Positions 9,618 to 19,812 are shown, counted from the stretch's first letter. The stretch: DNA of 64,000 bases from Pirellulaceae bacterium (GCA_026004775.1 BPJU01000013.1:124001-188000), one strand, 5' to 3'. Made by a program: numbers and translations. The notes: generated by a model not told the origin, from the sequence alone.

Positions 9618-10592
9618 TCATCGTTGGCGAATCCACTGCTCGGCGCGGACTCCCAGCCGCCGGCATTGGTCGGCCACCTGCTGGATAAACCGCTCTGCGT
9701 CGGCCGGGTAACCAGCAGTGGGGCGTAAACCTGGGATGCGTTCCTGCCAGTATCCGTTGAACGCCGCCATCGCCAATTCCCGTACATACTTGGCAACCAT
9801 CGACGAAAAGCCGACCAGGCTCAATTGCGCATCTGCCGAAACTTGAAACAAAATCTGGAAGATCTTTCCGTCCGTGTTGCCCAGCCTGTAATGGCTGGCC
9901 AACGCTGTTTCCGAAACGATTTCCACCCAAGATGCCGACAAGAATTGTTGTATGAGAGCGGCGTAGTATTTCCGGCCACCGAGGTGGTCACACACGACCG
10001 TGCCTTGCGGGCAGGAGGCCGCTTCCGGTACGGCTAATGACTCGCGAACCAACCGCAATGTGCTCTCAGCCAATATCTCCGCCTTATTCTGCACTACTAG
10101 CCGCTGGTTCCACGACTCGGGAAACAGAGCATACAGCTTGATGGCGATCAGATGCAGGTCTGCCTGCCTGGCTAACCAGGACCACTGGGCGGCCGCTTCG
10201 GCCGTCTGGCGAGCATCGATTTCGATGGGCAGCGCCCGATCATAGGTCGCATACCATGGCAGATCACGCCACGTGTCAGGCTCGTCGGTGGCTACCTTGC
10301 TCCACAATTCCCGCCAACTTTGCGGGGACTCTTGCAGATAAGCCCAGGCACCGAGCACATCGTATTCCAGGTCTGCCCACCGGCGCCGATGTCCCCGATA
10401 GGCCTTTTTTGAGTCGGTCAGTCTCAGACGGCGTTGTTCCTTGTGGTTTCCGGCGTCCAGCAGTCGGCGGGCACGCTGGTCGGCAAGAGCAAGCGATTCG
10501 CCGTCCGGTGTCTGCCAGATGGTAGCCGCAATAACCAGTGGGCCGAGCCGCGGACCGTATCCCGCCTCGTCCACCGCAACGACTACTTGCAT
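9618..10592 (-). CDS. Ribonuclease HII-like nuclease with GYG instead of GRG
   Basis: 324 aa. The N-terminus VAVDEAGYGPRLGPLVIAA matches the RNase HII/HIII opening, with the catalytic Asp-Glu pair kept. TDSKK follows near residue 60, and a later Asp in VVCDHLGGRKYYA could complete the metal site. RNase HII removes ribonucleotides from DNA using a GRG (or GKG) loop to sense the RNA-DNA junction; here Arg is Tyr. The protein is also longer than usual HII (~200 aa), with extra sequence between residues 70 and 190. Start 10592 has AGGAGG ten bases upstream. Family placement is good; biochemical activity is uncertain. Confidence 0.75.
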   Translation of the reverse strand: MQVVVAVDEAGYGPRLGPLVIAATIWQTPDGESLALADQRARRLLDAGNHKEQRRLRLTDSKKAYRGHRRRWADLEYDVLGAWAYLQESPQSWRELWSKVATDEPDTWRDLPWYATYDRALPIEIDARQTAEAAAQWSWLARQADLHLIAIKLYALFPESWNQRLVVQNKAEILAESTLRLVRESLAVPEAASCPQGTVVCDHLGGRKYYAALIQQFLSASWVEIVSETALASHYRLGNTDGKIFQILFQVSADAQLSLVGFSSMVAKYVRELAMAAFNGYWQERIPGLRPTAGYPADAERFIQQVADQCRRLGVRAEQWIRQR

Positions 10593-10672
10593 CGTCCTTC
10601 GGCCTCCTACCCGCGCTTTTGTGCATCGCCCTTCGGTTATGCCCAACGGAGCGCGGCCGCCCACGAAAGTGG

Positions 10673-12013
10673 TTACTGTCGATACCCGGGCGGACGCGGT
10701 CCCCCGGGGTTAATCCCTTTGGGTTCCGGTGTCGATTCGGTGATGATCTGCCAGGAGGCACCCATTTCGCGAAATGCGCGAAAATCGCGCGGCTGGTAAG
10801 CGATCGCCAAGTGGGGTGTTTCCAGGCGGCGACGACCCTGAAACCGCGATTCGACTGCGGCGATCACTACGCCTGTCGTCAGAAAAGTACGCTCTACCGG
10901 GTAGGGCGCCTCGCCGTGGCGGATATGCCACTGGATGGCGTGGGAAAGCGCTTTGAACAAATTGCGGTTTTGCCATGGGCCGACGTAGAAGCTGGTAGCC
11001 GCCACCCGGCCGTCTTCCAAGCGGCAGGCAAATTTCCATCGAGTCGAACTGGCCCCGATCCGCAGAACGGTAGCCTTAAGACCATCCTGGTACTCGATCA
11101 GAATCACATGAGCCGGGTGCACGCGGCCGGTGGCCGGTTCGACGAACTGTTCCAAGTTGTCGATCGGGCGGGATTCCCCGGCGCTCATGGCTGCTTCGGC
11201 CAACTTCAGGTCCCAACGTCCTTCACGGGCCGCCTTCCAGGCTTCGTCACCTTCCAGCAACTGTACGCTGCGCACGCCGGATTCCCCTCCGGCCCGCAGC
11301 TCGACCATCGACTGCAACACTTCCAGCGCGTGGAAGTCATACGATTCCAGTCCGCCACTGTGGATGGATACGGCTTCGACAATCCGGCTGCCGGGTGCCA
11401 GTTCCAGCGGCGGGCGGCGTTCGGCCAGGGGAACGGAACTGCCGGCCATGAAAGGAATGTTCATGCGCCGCACCGTGGCCATCATTTCGGCGGCCCAGTC
11501 GAAACGATAGGAAAAATGCTTGTCATTAAACAATGGGACGACTCGTCCGCTGCGACGGAAAACGCCGACAATCCGGTCAAAAAATTCCTTGCGGGGATAC
11601 ATGATTTGTTCGCGCTCGTTTCGCGGATATTGTCCGTGTTCACCGATAGAGAGCACACCGTCTACGGCCAGCCGTTCGCCACCACAACAAAGAGCGCCCT
11701 CGATCGTATCGTAGATACGAAAGCCATATTCTCGGGCAGCTTGGCGCGACATGTCGCCCGGCGGGAACTGGTCGACGTACAGGCTGACCAGTTCCACACC
11801 CGGATCGGTCAACCGCCCGTTGAAATAGTACGGTTCCAGGAAGTTTTCCAGAATCACATGCGCGTGGCTGCGGAACGTAAACTCGGTCACCACGGCCGCC
11901 ACCCGCGGTCGGTTGCGTATGGCAGCGGTCCCTGTGCGGCTGGCTGCTAGGCCTGCGGCCATCACACCTGCCAACCAACTCCGCCGCGACAGCCTGATCC
12001 GGTTCGATACCAT
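10673..12013 (-). CDS. Tat-exported protein, planctomycete conserved, function unknown
   Basis: 446 aa. The N-terminus contains RLSRRSWLAGVMAAGLAAS, a twin-arginine type signal, so export in folded form is expected. Start 12013 is chosen because GGGGAGG lies just upstream and the signal begins within a few residues. The body has Rossmann-like character (PRVAAVVTEFTFRSHAHVI near the mature start; VDGVLSIGEHGQYP) but no motif I can tie to an enzyme. Its stop lies 80 bases before the RNase HII-like start on the same strand. A sugar-dehydrogenase-like origin is possible but I would not assign it. Confidence 0.75.
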   Translation of the reverse strand: MVSNRIRLSRRSWLAGVMAAGLAASRTGTAAIRNRPRVAAVVTEFTFRSHAHVILENFLEPYYFNGRLTDPGVELVSLYVDQFPPGDMSRQAAREYGFRIYDTIEGALCCGGERLAVDGVLSIGEHGQYPRNEREQIMYPRKEFFDRIVGVFRRSGRVVPLFNDKHFSYRFDWAAEMMATVRRMNIPFMAGSSVPLAERRPPLELAPGSRIVEAVSIHSGGLESYDFHALEVLQSMVELRAGGESGVRSVQLLEGDEAWKAAREGRWDLKLAEAAMSAGESRPIDNLEQFVEPATGRVHPAHVILIEYQDGLKATVLRIGASSTRWKFACRLEDGRVAATSFYVGPWQNRNLFKALSHAIQWHIRHGEAPYPVERTFLTTGVVIAAVESRFQGRRRLETPHLAIAYQPRDFRAFREMGASWQIITESTPEPKGINPGGPRPPGYRQ

Positions 12014-12241
12014 CGCCGTTACCTCCCCGCCCCAGCCATACCGTTCCACCGGTTCGACGGTTTCCCAATACGTTACCAGCCGGAAGCATTCTCTAACCAG
12101 CGACCGAGCCAAACGGGTCGTGCCGGGTCGTCCGAGTCGGCGGCTGGGCCGACTGTCCGAGCAACGTGGGGCGACGATTGGTGCGGGACCAGGAAGGTGG
12201 AAAAGACGGGAGTGGCAGGAACAACCGTTACCGGCGCAAGA

Positions 12242-12802
12242 TCAAGTTTCCATCACTTCGGCTTCGCGCTTCTTCGCCAATTCGTTGATGATATCCTCGT
12301 ACTTTTTGGTAAGTTTCTGGATTTCTTCCTTGATGCGGTCGCATTCGTCTTCACCAAAGAGTTTGTCTTTCTCGCCTTGATCCGCCGCCTTGTTGCCATC
12401 GCGGCGGATATTGCGGATCGAAATTTTGGCTTCCTCGGCCAGCTCTTTGATCCGAGTAACCAGCTTGCGGCGCATCTCGGTCGAAAGAGGCGGGATCACC
12501 AGGCGGAGGATTTTGCCATCATTTTGGGGGTTAAGGCCAAGATCACTGGCGATAATCGCTTTTTCGATTTCCTTAAGCAGGTTCGGGTCGTAGGGACGGA
12601 TGACCAGTTGCGTGGGTTCAGGAGCCGCGACCGAAGCGATCTGTTTGATGGGAGTCGGCTGGCCGTAACAATCGACGCGGAGCGAGTCGACCAGCCCCGG
12701 GCTGGCTCGTCCCGTACGGATGCCGGCCAACGCCGTTTTCAGGACGGCTACCGCTTTTTCCATGCGATCTTCTACGTCCAACAAGATTTCGTCGGCGTCC
12801 AT
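12242..12802 (-). CDS. frr: Ribosome recycling factor
   Basis: 186 aa, the standard length. RRF splits post-termination ribosomes with EF-G. Seen: LAGIRTGRASPGLVD, YGQPTPIKQIASV and the C-terminal helix KAADQGEKDKLFGEDE, all RRF hallmarks. Start has AGGAG eight bases upstream. Last gene of the rpsB-tsf-pyrH-frr operon, 14 bases after pyrH. Confidence 0.97.
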   Translation of the reverse strand: MDADEILLDVEDRMEKAVAVLKTALAGIRTGRASPGLVDSLRVDCYGQPTPIKQIASVAAPEPTQLVIRPYDPNLLKEIEKAIIASDLGLNPQNDGKILRLVIPPLSTEMRRKLVTRIKELAEEAKISIRNIRRDGNKAADQGEKDKLFGEDECDRIKEEIQKLTKKYEDIINELAKKREAEVMET

Positions 12803-12816
12803 GACACGAACTCCTG

Positions 12817-13590
12817 TCAGGAGGAGGTGCCCGCCGGCACCGGTCGATTGACGCGGTTACTGATCAACGTACCCACTCGTTCGCCCATCACCGCCCGCTG
12901 GATATTGCCTTCTTTCAAGTAATTGAACACCAGCACCGGCAGGGCGTGCTCCATGCAATGGGTAATGGCTGTGGGGTCCATTACTCTTAGATTGTTTTCC
13001 AGGACCGTGGCGTAGTCCAGTTCGGTGTAGAGAACGGCGTGGGGATTTTTTTCGGGGTCGTCACTGTAGACGCCGTCGACGCGAGTCGCCTTCAGCAAAA
13101 CGTCGGCTTCCAGTTCTCGAGCGCGGAGGGCGGCCGCCGTGTCGGTGGTGACGAACGGTCCGCCTGTACCGGCTGCCAGGATGATGATCCGGCCTTTTTC
13201 CCAGTGTCGCCATGCCCGGCGCCGGATATAGGGCTCACATACGCCGTCCATCCGGATGGCCGACATCAGTCGGGTTTGGGCTCCCAGCGATTCCAGGCAG
13301 TCCTGGAGTGCCAGGCCGTTGATGACGGTTGCCAACATACCCATGTAATGGGCAGTGGCTTCGTGGATGGTGGGGGCTACGGTGCGGAATTGTGAGCCGC
13401 GCAGGATATTGCCGCCCCCGATCACCACAGCCATGTGGCTGCCCAGTTGGTGGGCCAGCAGAATTTGTCGCGCGATCTTCAGGACTTCGTCTACAGATAT
13501 GCCGCGTTCGCCCGGCCGCGAAAAACTCGCCCCGGACAACTTCAACACCACCCGCCGGAACTTCGGGTGAGGACCGTCGGATTCGCCCAT
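12817..13590 (-). CDS. pyrH: UMP kinase
   Basis: 257 aa. Phosphorylates UMP to UDP, first kinase step of pyrimidine nucleotide supply. Amino-acid-kinase fold: [12 protein letters not shown] at the N-terminus, [10 protein letters not shown] near residue 60, [17 protein letters not shown] near 140 and [13 protein letters not shown]-like [17 protein letters not shown] near 170. Start 13590 puts the kinase motif at residue ~10 as in E. coli and has AAGGG seven bases upstream; a TTG start 51 bases further out would overlap the tsf stop. Third gene in the translation operon; normally allosterically controlled by GTP and UTP. Confidence 0.96.
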   Translation of the reverse strand: MGESDGPHPKFRRVVLKLSGASFSRPGERGISVDEVLKIARQILLAHQLGSHMAVVIGGGNILRGSQFRTVAPTIHEATAHYMGMLATVINGLALQDCLESLGAQTRLMSAIRMDGVCEPYIRRRAWRHWEKGRIIILAAGTGGPFVTTDTAAALRARELEADVLLKATRVDGVYSDDPEKNPHAVLYTELDYATVLENNLRVMDPTAITHCMEHALPVLVFNYLKEGNIQRAVMGERVGTLISNRVNRPVPAGTSS

Positions 13591-13637
13591 GTCGAAACCC
13601 TTCGCGGCCGGAAACCTCTCCTGTCGCGCGCCGCCGC

Positions 13638-14462
13638 TCAACCTTGCCCCACAATCCAGTGGACAAACTGCACGATCTGGATTCCTTGCGCGGAGGCGAA
13701 TTGAGCCACGGTGAGCGAGTTGTCTTTGACGAACGGCTGTTCCAGCAATACCCGTTCCGCGTAGAAGCTCTTCAACCGCCCCTCGATAATCTTGTCGACG
13801 ATATTGGCCGGCTTTCCTTCCCGAAGGGTGGCTTCGCGCAACACTTGTCGCTCAGCCTCGACCAGAGCCGGATCGAGGTCTTCCCGTTTCAGCGCCAGGG
13901 GAGCCATGGCCGCCACATGCATGCAGATATCCCGAAGCGCTTCGTCCGAACCGCCTTCGGCCTGTACCAGCACGCCGTGGATTCGGGCCCCGACGTGTTG
14001 ATAACCACCGCAGCGACCCTGGATCCGCACCAGCCTTCCCACGTTGAATACTTCCCGCACCTGGTTAAATAGATCATCGCGATGCTGGCGCAGCGTTTGG
14101 CCTTGACGCACCGGAGAAGGTTGGTCAAGAAGCTCTTCAGCACTGGACGCGCCGGGACCCAGCGCCAATTGGCGGGCAAGGGCCTGAGCCAATTCGTTGA
14201 ATTCGGCCAACTGCGCCACCGGAGCGCTTTCACATTTTAGTTCCACCATCGCGCCGACCTGCGAATCGGCATAAATACCCACCCGTCCAAACTCGGTGAC
14301 GCGATCGGCACGCGAGCTGAGGAGCTTGGCTCCGCGTTCGCGCAACCACCGGATAGCTGCGTCGAAGTCTCCTTGGGTTTCCGTAAGGGCTCGCTTGCAG
14401 TCCATTAACGGCAGACCGGTTTGGTCCCGCAGTTTTTTCACATCCTGCGCCGATACAGTCAT
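13638..14462 (-). CDS. tsf: Translation elongation factor Ts
   Basis: 274 aa. Nucleotide exchange factor for EF-Tu. Starts with a UBA-type segment: [19 protein letters not shown], the EF-Ts signature, then AIRWLRERG. Later: [14 protein letters not shown], and [17 protein letters not shown], equivalent to the dimer/core region HVAAxxPxxL. Start 14462 is preceded by AGGGAG. Between rpsB and pyrH, in the usual bacterial order. Confidence 0.97.
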   Translation of the reverse strand: MTVSAQDVKKLRDQTGLPLMDCKRALTETQGDFDAAIRWLRERGAKLLSSRADRVTEFGRVGIYADSQVGAMVELKCESAPVAQLAEFNELAQALARQLALGPGASSAEELLDQPSPVRQGQTLRQHRDDLFNQVREVFNVGRLVRIQGRCGGYQHVGARIHGVLVQAEGGSDEALRDICMHVAAMAPLALKREDLDPALVEAERQVLREATLREGKPANIVDKIIEGRLKSFYAERVLLEQPFVKDNSLTVAQFASAQGIQIVQFVHWIVGQG

Positions 14463-14587
14463 CAGAACGTCTCCCTGAACTCGTTTCTGTTTGGGAACGA
14501 CATGCCGGCGGTTTTTCGCCGGTGTTCCCCAGCCTTGTTTTAAAAGCAAACTAACCGTCAAGACCGCGTTGTTGTCCGTTGCGTTGG

Positions 14588-15322
14588 TCAGGCGCCGGCA
14601 GCGGCTTCGGCCGGCTGCTCGACTTCTTTGGTCTCGGCCGTCAAAGCTTGTTTGGCTTCCAGTACGGCGTCGGCCAGATGCCGCAGGATCACCTCGATCG
14701 ATCGGATCCCATCGTCGTTGCCCGGGATGGGAATATCGACTTCGTCAGGATCACAATCCGTGTCGATCAGTGCCACGGTCTTGACGTTCAATTTGCGGGC
14801 TTCACGTACGGCATTATATTCTTTTTTGGGATCGACCACGACCAGGCACTCGGGGATGCGGTTCATCAGCCGCAAGCCGTTGAGGTTGCGGTACATTTTG
14901 CGGTATTCGCGGTTGAGGGCCGACTGCATTTTTTTCGAGTAGGTTGCCAGTTCGGGGCTGGCTCGCAATTGTTCCAGCTCTTCCAGCCGCGACAGCCGTG
15001 AGCGAATGGTGTTGAAGTTCGTCAGTGTGCCGCCCAGCCATCGCTCGGCCACAAACGGCATCCCGCATCGCGTTGCTTCCCGTTCGATAGCCGCCGAGGC
15101 TTGGCGCTTGGTGCCGACAAACAGCACCAGACTGCCGCGTTCGACAACTTGCTTCAAAAACTTTTTGGCCCACAACAGCCCCCGCACCGTCTCGCGGATG
15201 TCGATAATGTGGATGCGGTTCTTGCGGCCGTAGATGTAACGAGCCATTTTCGGGTTCCACCGGCTGACGTGGTGCCCGAAATGGACGCCCGCTTCAATCA
15301 GTTCTTCTACCCAAGGTTCCAC
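14588..15322 (-). CDS. rpsB: 30S ribosomal protein S2
   Basis: 244 aa, GTG start with AGGAG eight bases upstream. Small-subunit protein. Diagnostic segments: [46 protein letters not shown] and the conserved [15 protein letters not shown]. The C-terminus carries a short Glu/Ala-rich tail. First gene of the operon; the upstream 290 bases should contain its promoter, though no clear -35/-10 pair was picked out. Confidence 0.97.
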   Translation of the reverse strand: MEPWVEELIEAGVHFGHHVSRWNPKMARYIYGRKNRIHIIDIRETVRGLLWAKKFLKQVVERGSLVLFVGTKRQASAAIEREATRCGMPFVAERWLGGTLTNFNTIRSRLSRLEELEQLRASPELATYSKKMQSALNREYRKMYRNLNGLRLMNRIPECLVVVDPKKEYNAVREARKLNVKTVALIDTDCDPDEVDIPIPGNDDGIRSIEVILRHLADAVLEAKQALTAETKEVEQPAEAAAGA

Positions 15323-15796
15323 CGCCCGTTCTCCTTGTTGCCGCCGGGGACATGTGCCGCCGCACCTAAGGACGATGGCACACAGGGAACCCCCTTCGCC
15401 CCGTGATTCGGCTCGTACCCAGAAAACACCCGGCTATGCACCGGCGCAACGCGGCGCCGCGAACCACACATAGCCAACGCAAGCACGCTAGCCTATCAGC
15501 TTGTGGTGGAACGGTCAACAGTTGTCCAACCCGAGCTATCAGGCTGACCGCTGACTGGGTCTGAGGTTGCCTGCGGAATGTGCGGAATTCGTAAAGTCTA
15601 ACGGTATTGCGGGCCGATGCATAGCGGGCAGCTGATGCAGGGCCTAGCCGCAGGCCACCAGCCGCGGCTCCCCGTTGCGCCGCGCGCCTCTTTCGAGTCG
15701 GACGGAAATCGCTTGATTTTAGTGCTTGCCGGGTTTACACTTAGGGCGGCAAGTGAATCGATCGATCAGCCGTTCCGCCAAGAGGAGGTAGGCGCG

Positions 15797-16240
15797 GTGA
15801 CCAAGAAAGATATCGTCAAGACGATTTCCGAACAAATCGGAATGACTCAGATGAAAACCAAGGCGATCGTCGACAAGACGTTCGAGGCGATCGTGCAGAC
15901 GCTTGTCGAAGATGGCAAGATCGAACTGCGGAATTTTGGCGTGTTCAAAGTCAAACGCCGTGCCGCGCGTCGAGCACGCAATCCGCGCACCAACGAGACG
16001 GTGCACGTGCCCGAAAAACTGGTGGTGACCTTCAAACCGGGCAAGGAGATGGAAGAGCGGGTGCGGCAATTGGACGAAGAGCGGCGAAAGCGGCTGGCCG
16101 CTCAAAGCCAGTCGCCCGCGGAGCCAACCGGTCAAGCCGCTCCCGAAACTCTAGTACCCGGCGAAGCATCACCTTCGGCCGGCGCTTCGCCCGACGGCCC
16201 GGCGCCGGATGTGTCCCCACTTCCGCCGGGTAGCATGTGA
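15797..16240 (+). CDS. HU/IHF-family DNA-binding protein with disordered tail
   Basis: 147 aa. GTG start with AGGAGG eight bases upstream; the HU fold begins at once ([17 protein letters not shown]). HU proteins bend and compact DNA. The beta-arm region is present ([25 protein letters not shown]) and the helical end [17 protein letters not shown]. After residue ~95 a low-complexity Ala/Pro/Ser tail of about 50 residues replaces the normal stop near residue 90; this is not Lys-rich like actinobacterial HU tails. A long upstream in-frame extension to 15617 has no support. Transcribed divergently from rpsB. Confidence 0.93.
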   Translation: MTKKDIVKTISEQIGMTQMKTKAIVDKTFEAIVQTLVEDGKIELRNFGVFKVKRRAARRARNPRTNETVHVPEKLVVTFKPGKEMEERVRQLDEERRKRLAAQSQSPAEPTGQAAPETLVPGEASPSAGASPDGPAPDVSPLPPGSM

Positions 16241-16440
16241 CGGCGACAGGGCGTCCTGCGGCTCAGAGCACTGACTGTCCTGCAGCCAGCGCCGACCGAC
16301 GGGCTTCAGAACATGGCCGGAAGTTGGTCTGGACATGGATCAACAGGGACGTTAATAGATAGGCCGCTTTTGGGCCGGCGGGTCTCGGCGCCGGCCGGCA
16401 GTGGCCAAGGATGGCGGCAAGCTCGCAAGGAGGTTTTTCC
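16241..16440. other. Short intergenic interval
   Basis: About 200 bases between the HU gene and a small lipoprotein gene. GC-rich inverted stretches (gccggcg / cgccggc) are present without a T-run. No gene is supported. Confidence 0.4.
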
Positions 16441-16659
16441 ATGCGTCGGTTGTGGATTTGGGCCCTGATCGCCATGGGCCTTGTGGCCAGCAACGGTTGC
16501 TTGATCCCGATGTATTCGGGCGATCCGGCCGTGAGGACTCGCCAACTGATCTTCACCTCCGAAAACTTCCGGGCTCTGCTGGAGGAATGGGAGCGGTTCT
16601 GGTTTCTGGACCAGCCGGATCATTCGGTTCCGCATCGTACGCACGGTGGTGTGATTTGA
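16441..16659 (+). CDS. Small lipoprotein
   Basis: 72 aa. ATG with AGGAGG eight bases upstream. The N-terminus RRLWIWALIAMGLVASNGC is a type II signal with lipobox ASNGC, so Cys at residue ~20 should be lipidated. The mature part is short, with LIFTSENFRALLEEWERFWF resembling a conserved planctomycete helix. I do not recognise a function. Single gene; upstream HU and downstream pyrD are not obviously linked. Confidence 0.75.
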   Translation: MRRLWIWALIAMGLVASNGCLIPMYSGDPAVRTRQLIFTSENFRALLEEWERFWFLDQPDHSVPHRTHGGVI

Positions 16660-17052
16660 AAAGTACGCGCAGCGCCCGCTGCTCGGCTTGCCGCCATCCA
16701 ACGCCAGAGGAAATCCGCCTGCGGCGTGCTGTATGAGCGTCCGCTCAGACGCCCCCGCCGTGTTCTACCGAGATGAACTTCCGGCACAGTTCATCGGGTC
16801 GTTTCGGACTTTGGAAACTGCCCATGCGGCGCTTTTCGGACGCTTATCGCCTCAGTTCCCTACGTATCCGGCTCCTGTACGGACGTCGCCGCTAGCCCTA
16901 CCGCTTCCCGCCTCGCCCTAATCGCAGCCTGTCGCTGTAGCGGCTCGGCCGGTAAACTGGTGAGGGAAAGCCCATCGGGAGTGCCAGGCTGTTTGGTCTT
17001 GGGGGCAGGGGGCGAGTATCCTGTCAGACAAAGCGCGTGTGGGGGAGTCGGG
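16660..17052. other. Gap before pyrD
   Basis: About 390 bases with no supportable gene. One open frame of 77 codons (16688-16921) has no ribosome site and composition unlike neighbours. No promoter stands out. Confidence 0.4.
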
Positions 17053-17994
17053 ATGGAACAACCGGCCGTCGATTTGTCGGTCTCTTTAGGCCGCTTGCAG
17101 TTGCCCAATCCGATCACTGTGGCCTCCGGTACGTTCGGTTATATCCGCGAAATGGAGGGCATTGTGGACGTTGGTCGACTGGGGGCCGTGATTCCCAAAA
17201 CGGTTACTTGGCAGAAAAGGTTGGGCAACGCGCCGTGGCGGACTGTGGAAACGGCGGCTGGCCTGCTGAATTCGATTGGATTGGACAATGACGGCATCGA
17301 CTATTTCCTGGCGGAACACCTGCCCTACTTGCGGCGGCTGCCCACGAAGCTCATCGTCAGCATCGCGGGGCGGACGGCTGACGAGTTTGCACGGATGGCT
17401 GAACGTCTGGAGGCTGCCGGCGGCGTGGCCGCACTGGAACTGAACATCTCCTGCCCGAATGTGGCCCATGGTACCGATTTCGGGGCCGACCCGGTCAAAT
17501 GCGCCGAAGTGGTGCGGCTTGTGCGATCGGCGTGTGACTTGCCCGTGATCGCCAAACTGTCGCCGAACGTCACGTCGATTGTCGAGATCGCTGAGGCAGC
17601 CGAGCAGAACGGAGCTGACGCCGTGTCGATGATCAACACCGTCTTGGGCATGGCTGTCGACTGGCGCCGGCGCCGCCCGCTTCTCGGTAACGTCCTGGGG
17701 GGCTTGAGTGGCCCGGCCGTCAAGCCGATCGCACTGCGTTGCGTCTACCAGGTAAGGAGCCGGTTGTCGATTCCCATTATGGGTATCGGCGGCATCGCGT
17801 CGATCGATGATGTGATGGAATTCATCGTAGCCGGAGCTTCGGCCGTGCAGGTGGGCACCGCCAACTATTACGACCCTCAAGTCACGCTGCGGTTGGTGAC
17901 ACAATTGCCAGGAGCCTTACAAGAGGCCGGGGTGACATCGGTTCGCGATCTGGTCGGGACACTGCGCGTGGCGGACGAAGTGGATCGCGGTTGA
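17053..17994 (+). CDS. pyrD: Dihydroorotate dehydrogenase, class 1B type
   Basis: 313 aa. Oxidises dihydroorotate to orotate using FMN. Start 17053 follows GGGGGAG and places LPNPITVASGTFGY at the usual distance. Other marks: LNISCPNV, a class 1 motif; KLSPNVTSIVEIAEAAEQNGADAV, MINTVLGMAVD, GIGGIASIDDVMEFIVAGASAVQVGTA for FMN phosphate binding. Class 1B enzymes usually pair with a PyrK electron-transfer subunit; none lies in this window. An alternative start at 16960 is less likely. Confidence 0.94.
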   Translation: MEQPAVDLSVSLGRLQLPNPITVASGTFGYIREMEGIVDVGRLGAVIPKTVTWQKRLGNAPWRTVETAAGLLNSIGLDNDGIDYFLAEHLPYLRRLPTKLIVSIAGRTADEFARMAERLEAAGGVAALELNISCPNVAHGTDFGADPVKCAEVVRLVRSACDLPVIAKLSPNVTSIVEIAEAAEQNGADAVSMINTVLGMAVDWRRRRPLLGNVLGGLSGPAVKPIALRCVYQVRSRLSIPIMGIGGIASIDDVMEFIVAGASAVQVGTANYYDPQVTLRLVTQLPGALQEAGVTSVRDLVGTLRVADEVDRG

Positions 17995-18207
17995 CGGCAA
18001 GGGAGTTTCCCGAAACCTGGAAGCCCACAAGCCACCTTGGGAAGCCTGGCGGGATGGTTTATCCTTAACAACGAGCTTGCCTGGTAAGCGCAGCCGCCGG
18101 GCCGGCGGCCGCGGGTGGGCGGCGGAAAGCCGTTTTCGAGCGGCGGCACGTCGTGAAAATGGATATTCTTCACCTTGGCAGGATAGAGGAACGCGGTCGA
18201 GACGATT

Positions 18208-19251
18208 ATGTCCCAACCACTATCATCCTCCCCAAAGGAACCCGAGACTCAACGATCGGACGCCAGCGGTGACACGCGGAAAGTTTTGCGTGTCCTTTCG
18301 GGTATCCAGCCGACAGGCCGATTTCACTGGGGAAACTACTTTGGGGCGATCCGGCAATACATCGAATTGCAAAATGAACATGAGGCTTACTACTTTATTG
18401 CGAATCTGCATGCGCTGACGACCATCCGCAATCGCGACGTGCTGAGGCAGAATACGTGGGACGCGGCGCTGGATCTGCTGGCACTAGGGTTGGACCCGAA
18501 TCGGGCCGCCTTGTTCTTGCAGTCGGATGTTCCTCAAGTCACCGAGCTCTGTTGGCTGCTGATGACCGGCGCCCCGATGGGGTTGTTGGAGCGGTGTCAT
18601 GCTTACAAGGAAAAAAAAGAGAAAGGGTTACCGGCCGATGCCGGGTTATTCACCTATCCGGTGTTGATGGCGGCCGACATTCTGGCGTACGATGCGGACC
18701 TGGTACCGGTCGGTGAGGATCAGGTGCAGCACATCGAGGTGTGCCGGGATCTAGCGCGCAGCTTCAACCACCAATTCGGTCCGGTCTTCACCATGCCTCG
18801 GGCCAAAGTCCTGGAACATGCAGCACGTGTTCCCGGAATCGACGGCCAGAAAATGTCCAAAAGTTACCAGAACACGATTGAGATATTCGAAGAGCCGCAA
18901 TCGATGCGCAAGAAGGTGATGCGGATCGTGACCGATCCGCGTCCGATGGAACAGCCCAAGGATCCGGAGACGGATCGCCTGTATCAATTGTATTCGCTGT
19001 TTGTGTCGGAGGCTGAGCGGGAACAGATGGCGGCACTGTACCGCCGGGGTGGCTTTGGGTACGGGCAGGTCAAGCAGGCGCTGGCGGACGCGGCGGAGCA
19101 GTATTTTGCCGAAGCGCGCGAAAAACGGCGAGCGCTGGCGGCCCGGCCGGAGCAGGTGCGCGAGATTCTGGCTGCCGGAGCCGAAAAAGCACGGCGCAAG
19201 GCTTCCGAAGTGCTGGCTCGAGCCCGCGACGCGATGGGCCTGACATGGTGA
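18208..19251 (+). CDS. trpS: Tryptophanyl-tRNA synthetase
   Basis: 347 aa. Charges tRNA-Trp. Class I signatures: [20 protein letters not shown] with HIGH-like HWGN, and [12 protein letters not shown] with the KMSKS loop. [28 protein letters not shown] is the Trp-specific segment. N-terminal extension of ~30 polar residues precedes the catalytic core. The ribosome site ahead of 18208 is weak. Stand-alone gene, 105 bases before the AcpS-like gene. Confidence 0.95.
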   Translation: MSQPLSSSPKEPETQRSDASGDTRKVLRVLSGIQPTGRFHWGNYFGAIRQYIELQNEHEAYYFIANLHALTTIRNRDVLRQNTWDAALDLLALGLDPNRAALFLQSDVPQVTELCWLLMTGAPMGLLERCHAYKEKKEKGLPADAGLFTYPVLMAADILAYDADLVPVGEDQVQHIEVCRDLARSFNHQFGPVFTMPRAKVLEHAARVPGIDGQKMSKSYQNTIEIFEEPQSMRKKVMRIVTDPRPMEQPKDPETDRLYQLYSLFVSEAEREQMAALYRRGGFGYGQVKQALADAAEQYFAEAREKRRALAARPEQVREILAAGAEKARRKASEVLARARDAMGLTW

Positions 19252-19356
19252 GCTTGCCGGGATACCCACCGCCCGACCACACGGCGGCACATTGCCTGCG
19301 TCGGCCGCCCGAACGGATCCGGCTGGCTCTTCCGCCCTCCGTCTGGTGAGGCGCCT

Positions 19357-19767
19357 ATGGCTGACGATAACGTGGTGAGCATGGGGACGGCAGTAGTCGA
19401 ATGCGCTCGAATCGGCCAACTGATTCAGCGTCATGAGGAGCGTTTCCTGCGGCGCGTCTTCACGGATAAAGAAATCCGGTATTGCAGTTCCCGCCGTGCT
19501 TCGATGCAGCAATATGCCGCACGTTGGGCTGTCAAACAAGCTGCCTTCCAAGCGCTCGGTGTGGCCGCGCACCGAGGTGTTCGATGGACGGAAATCGAAG
19601 TACCAGACGGGCGCGGGCCCAACATCGTTGAGCTCACCGGCACTCTGGGAAGACTGATGCAACGAAAAAAGATTTCCTGCCTGCTGGCATCCTGGGGATT
19701 TTGCCGCAGCTATGCGGTGGGGTTCGTGCTGGCCTTTTCGTCGGAACCCCAACCGCGCAGCCAATAG
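19357..19767 (+). CDS. AcpS-like protein lacking the metal ligands
   Basis: 136 aa. Clear relative of holo-ACP synthase, which moves 4'-phosphopantetheine from CoA to acyl carrier protein: MGTAVVECARIGQLIQRH aligns with GTDIVEIARI, FLRRVFTDKEIRYC with the second block, YAARWAVKQAAFQALG with RFAVKEAAAKALG. But the first Asp is Ala and the Glu after AVK is Gln; in known AcpS these two side chains hold Mg2+. The C-terminal His-Asp segment is also altered (LLASWGFCRSYA). So a catalytic role is doubtful; it could be an ACP-binding pseudoenzyme. Full length, no frameshift. Same strand as trpS. Confidence 0.82.
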   Translation: MADDNVVSMGTAVVECARIGQLIQRHEERFLRRVFTDKEIRYCSSRRASMQQYAARWAVKQAAFQALGVAAHRGVRWTEIEVPDGRGPNIVELTGTLGRLMQRKKISCLLASWGFCRSYAVGFVLAFSSEPQPRSQ

Positions 19768-19812
19768 AGCGCACTTTGCGCCGGTTCACTCCGGGCGGAA
19801 CGAAAGGGCAGC

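Noticed and set aside
10538-11950. 470-codon open frame on the + strand
   Set aside because: Antisense to the Tat-exported protein gene; no ribosome site, no signal and no family likeness. It arises from codon bias.
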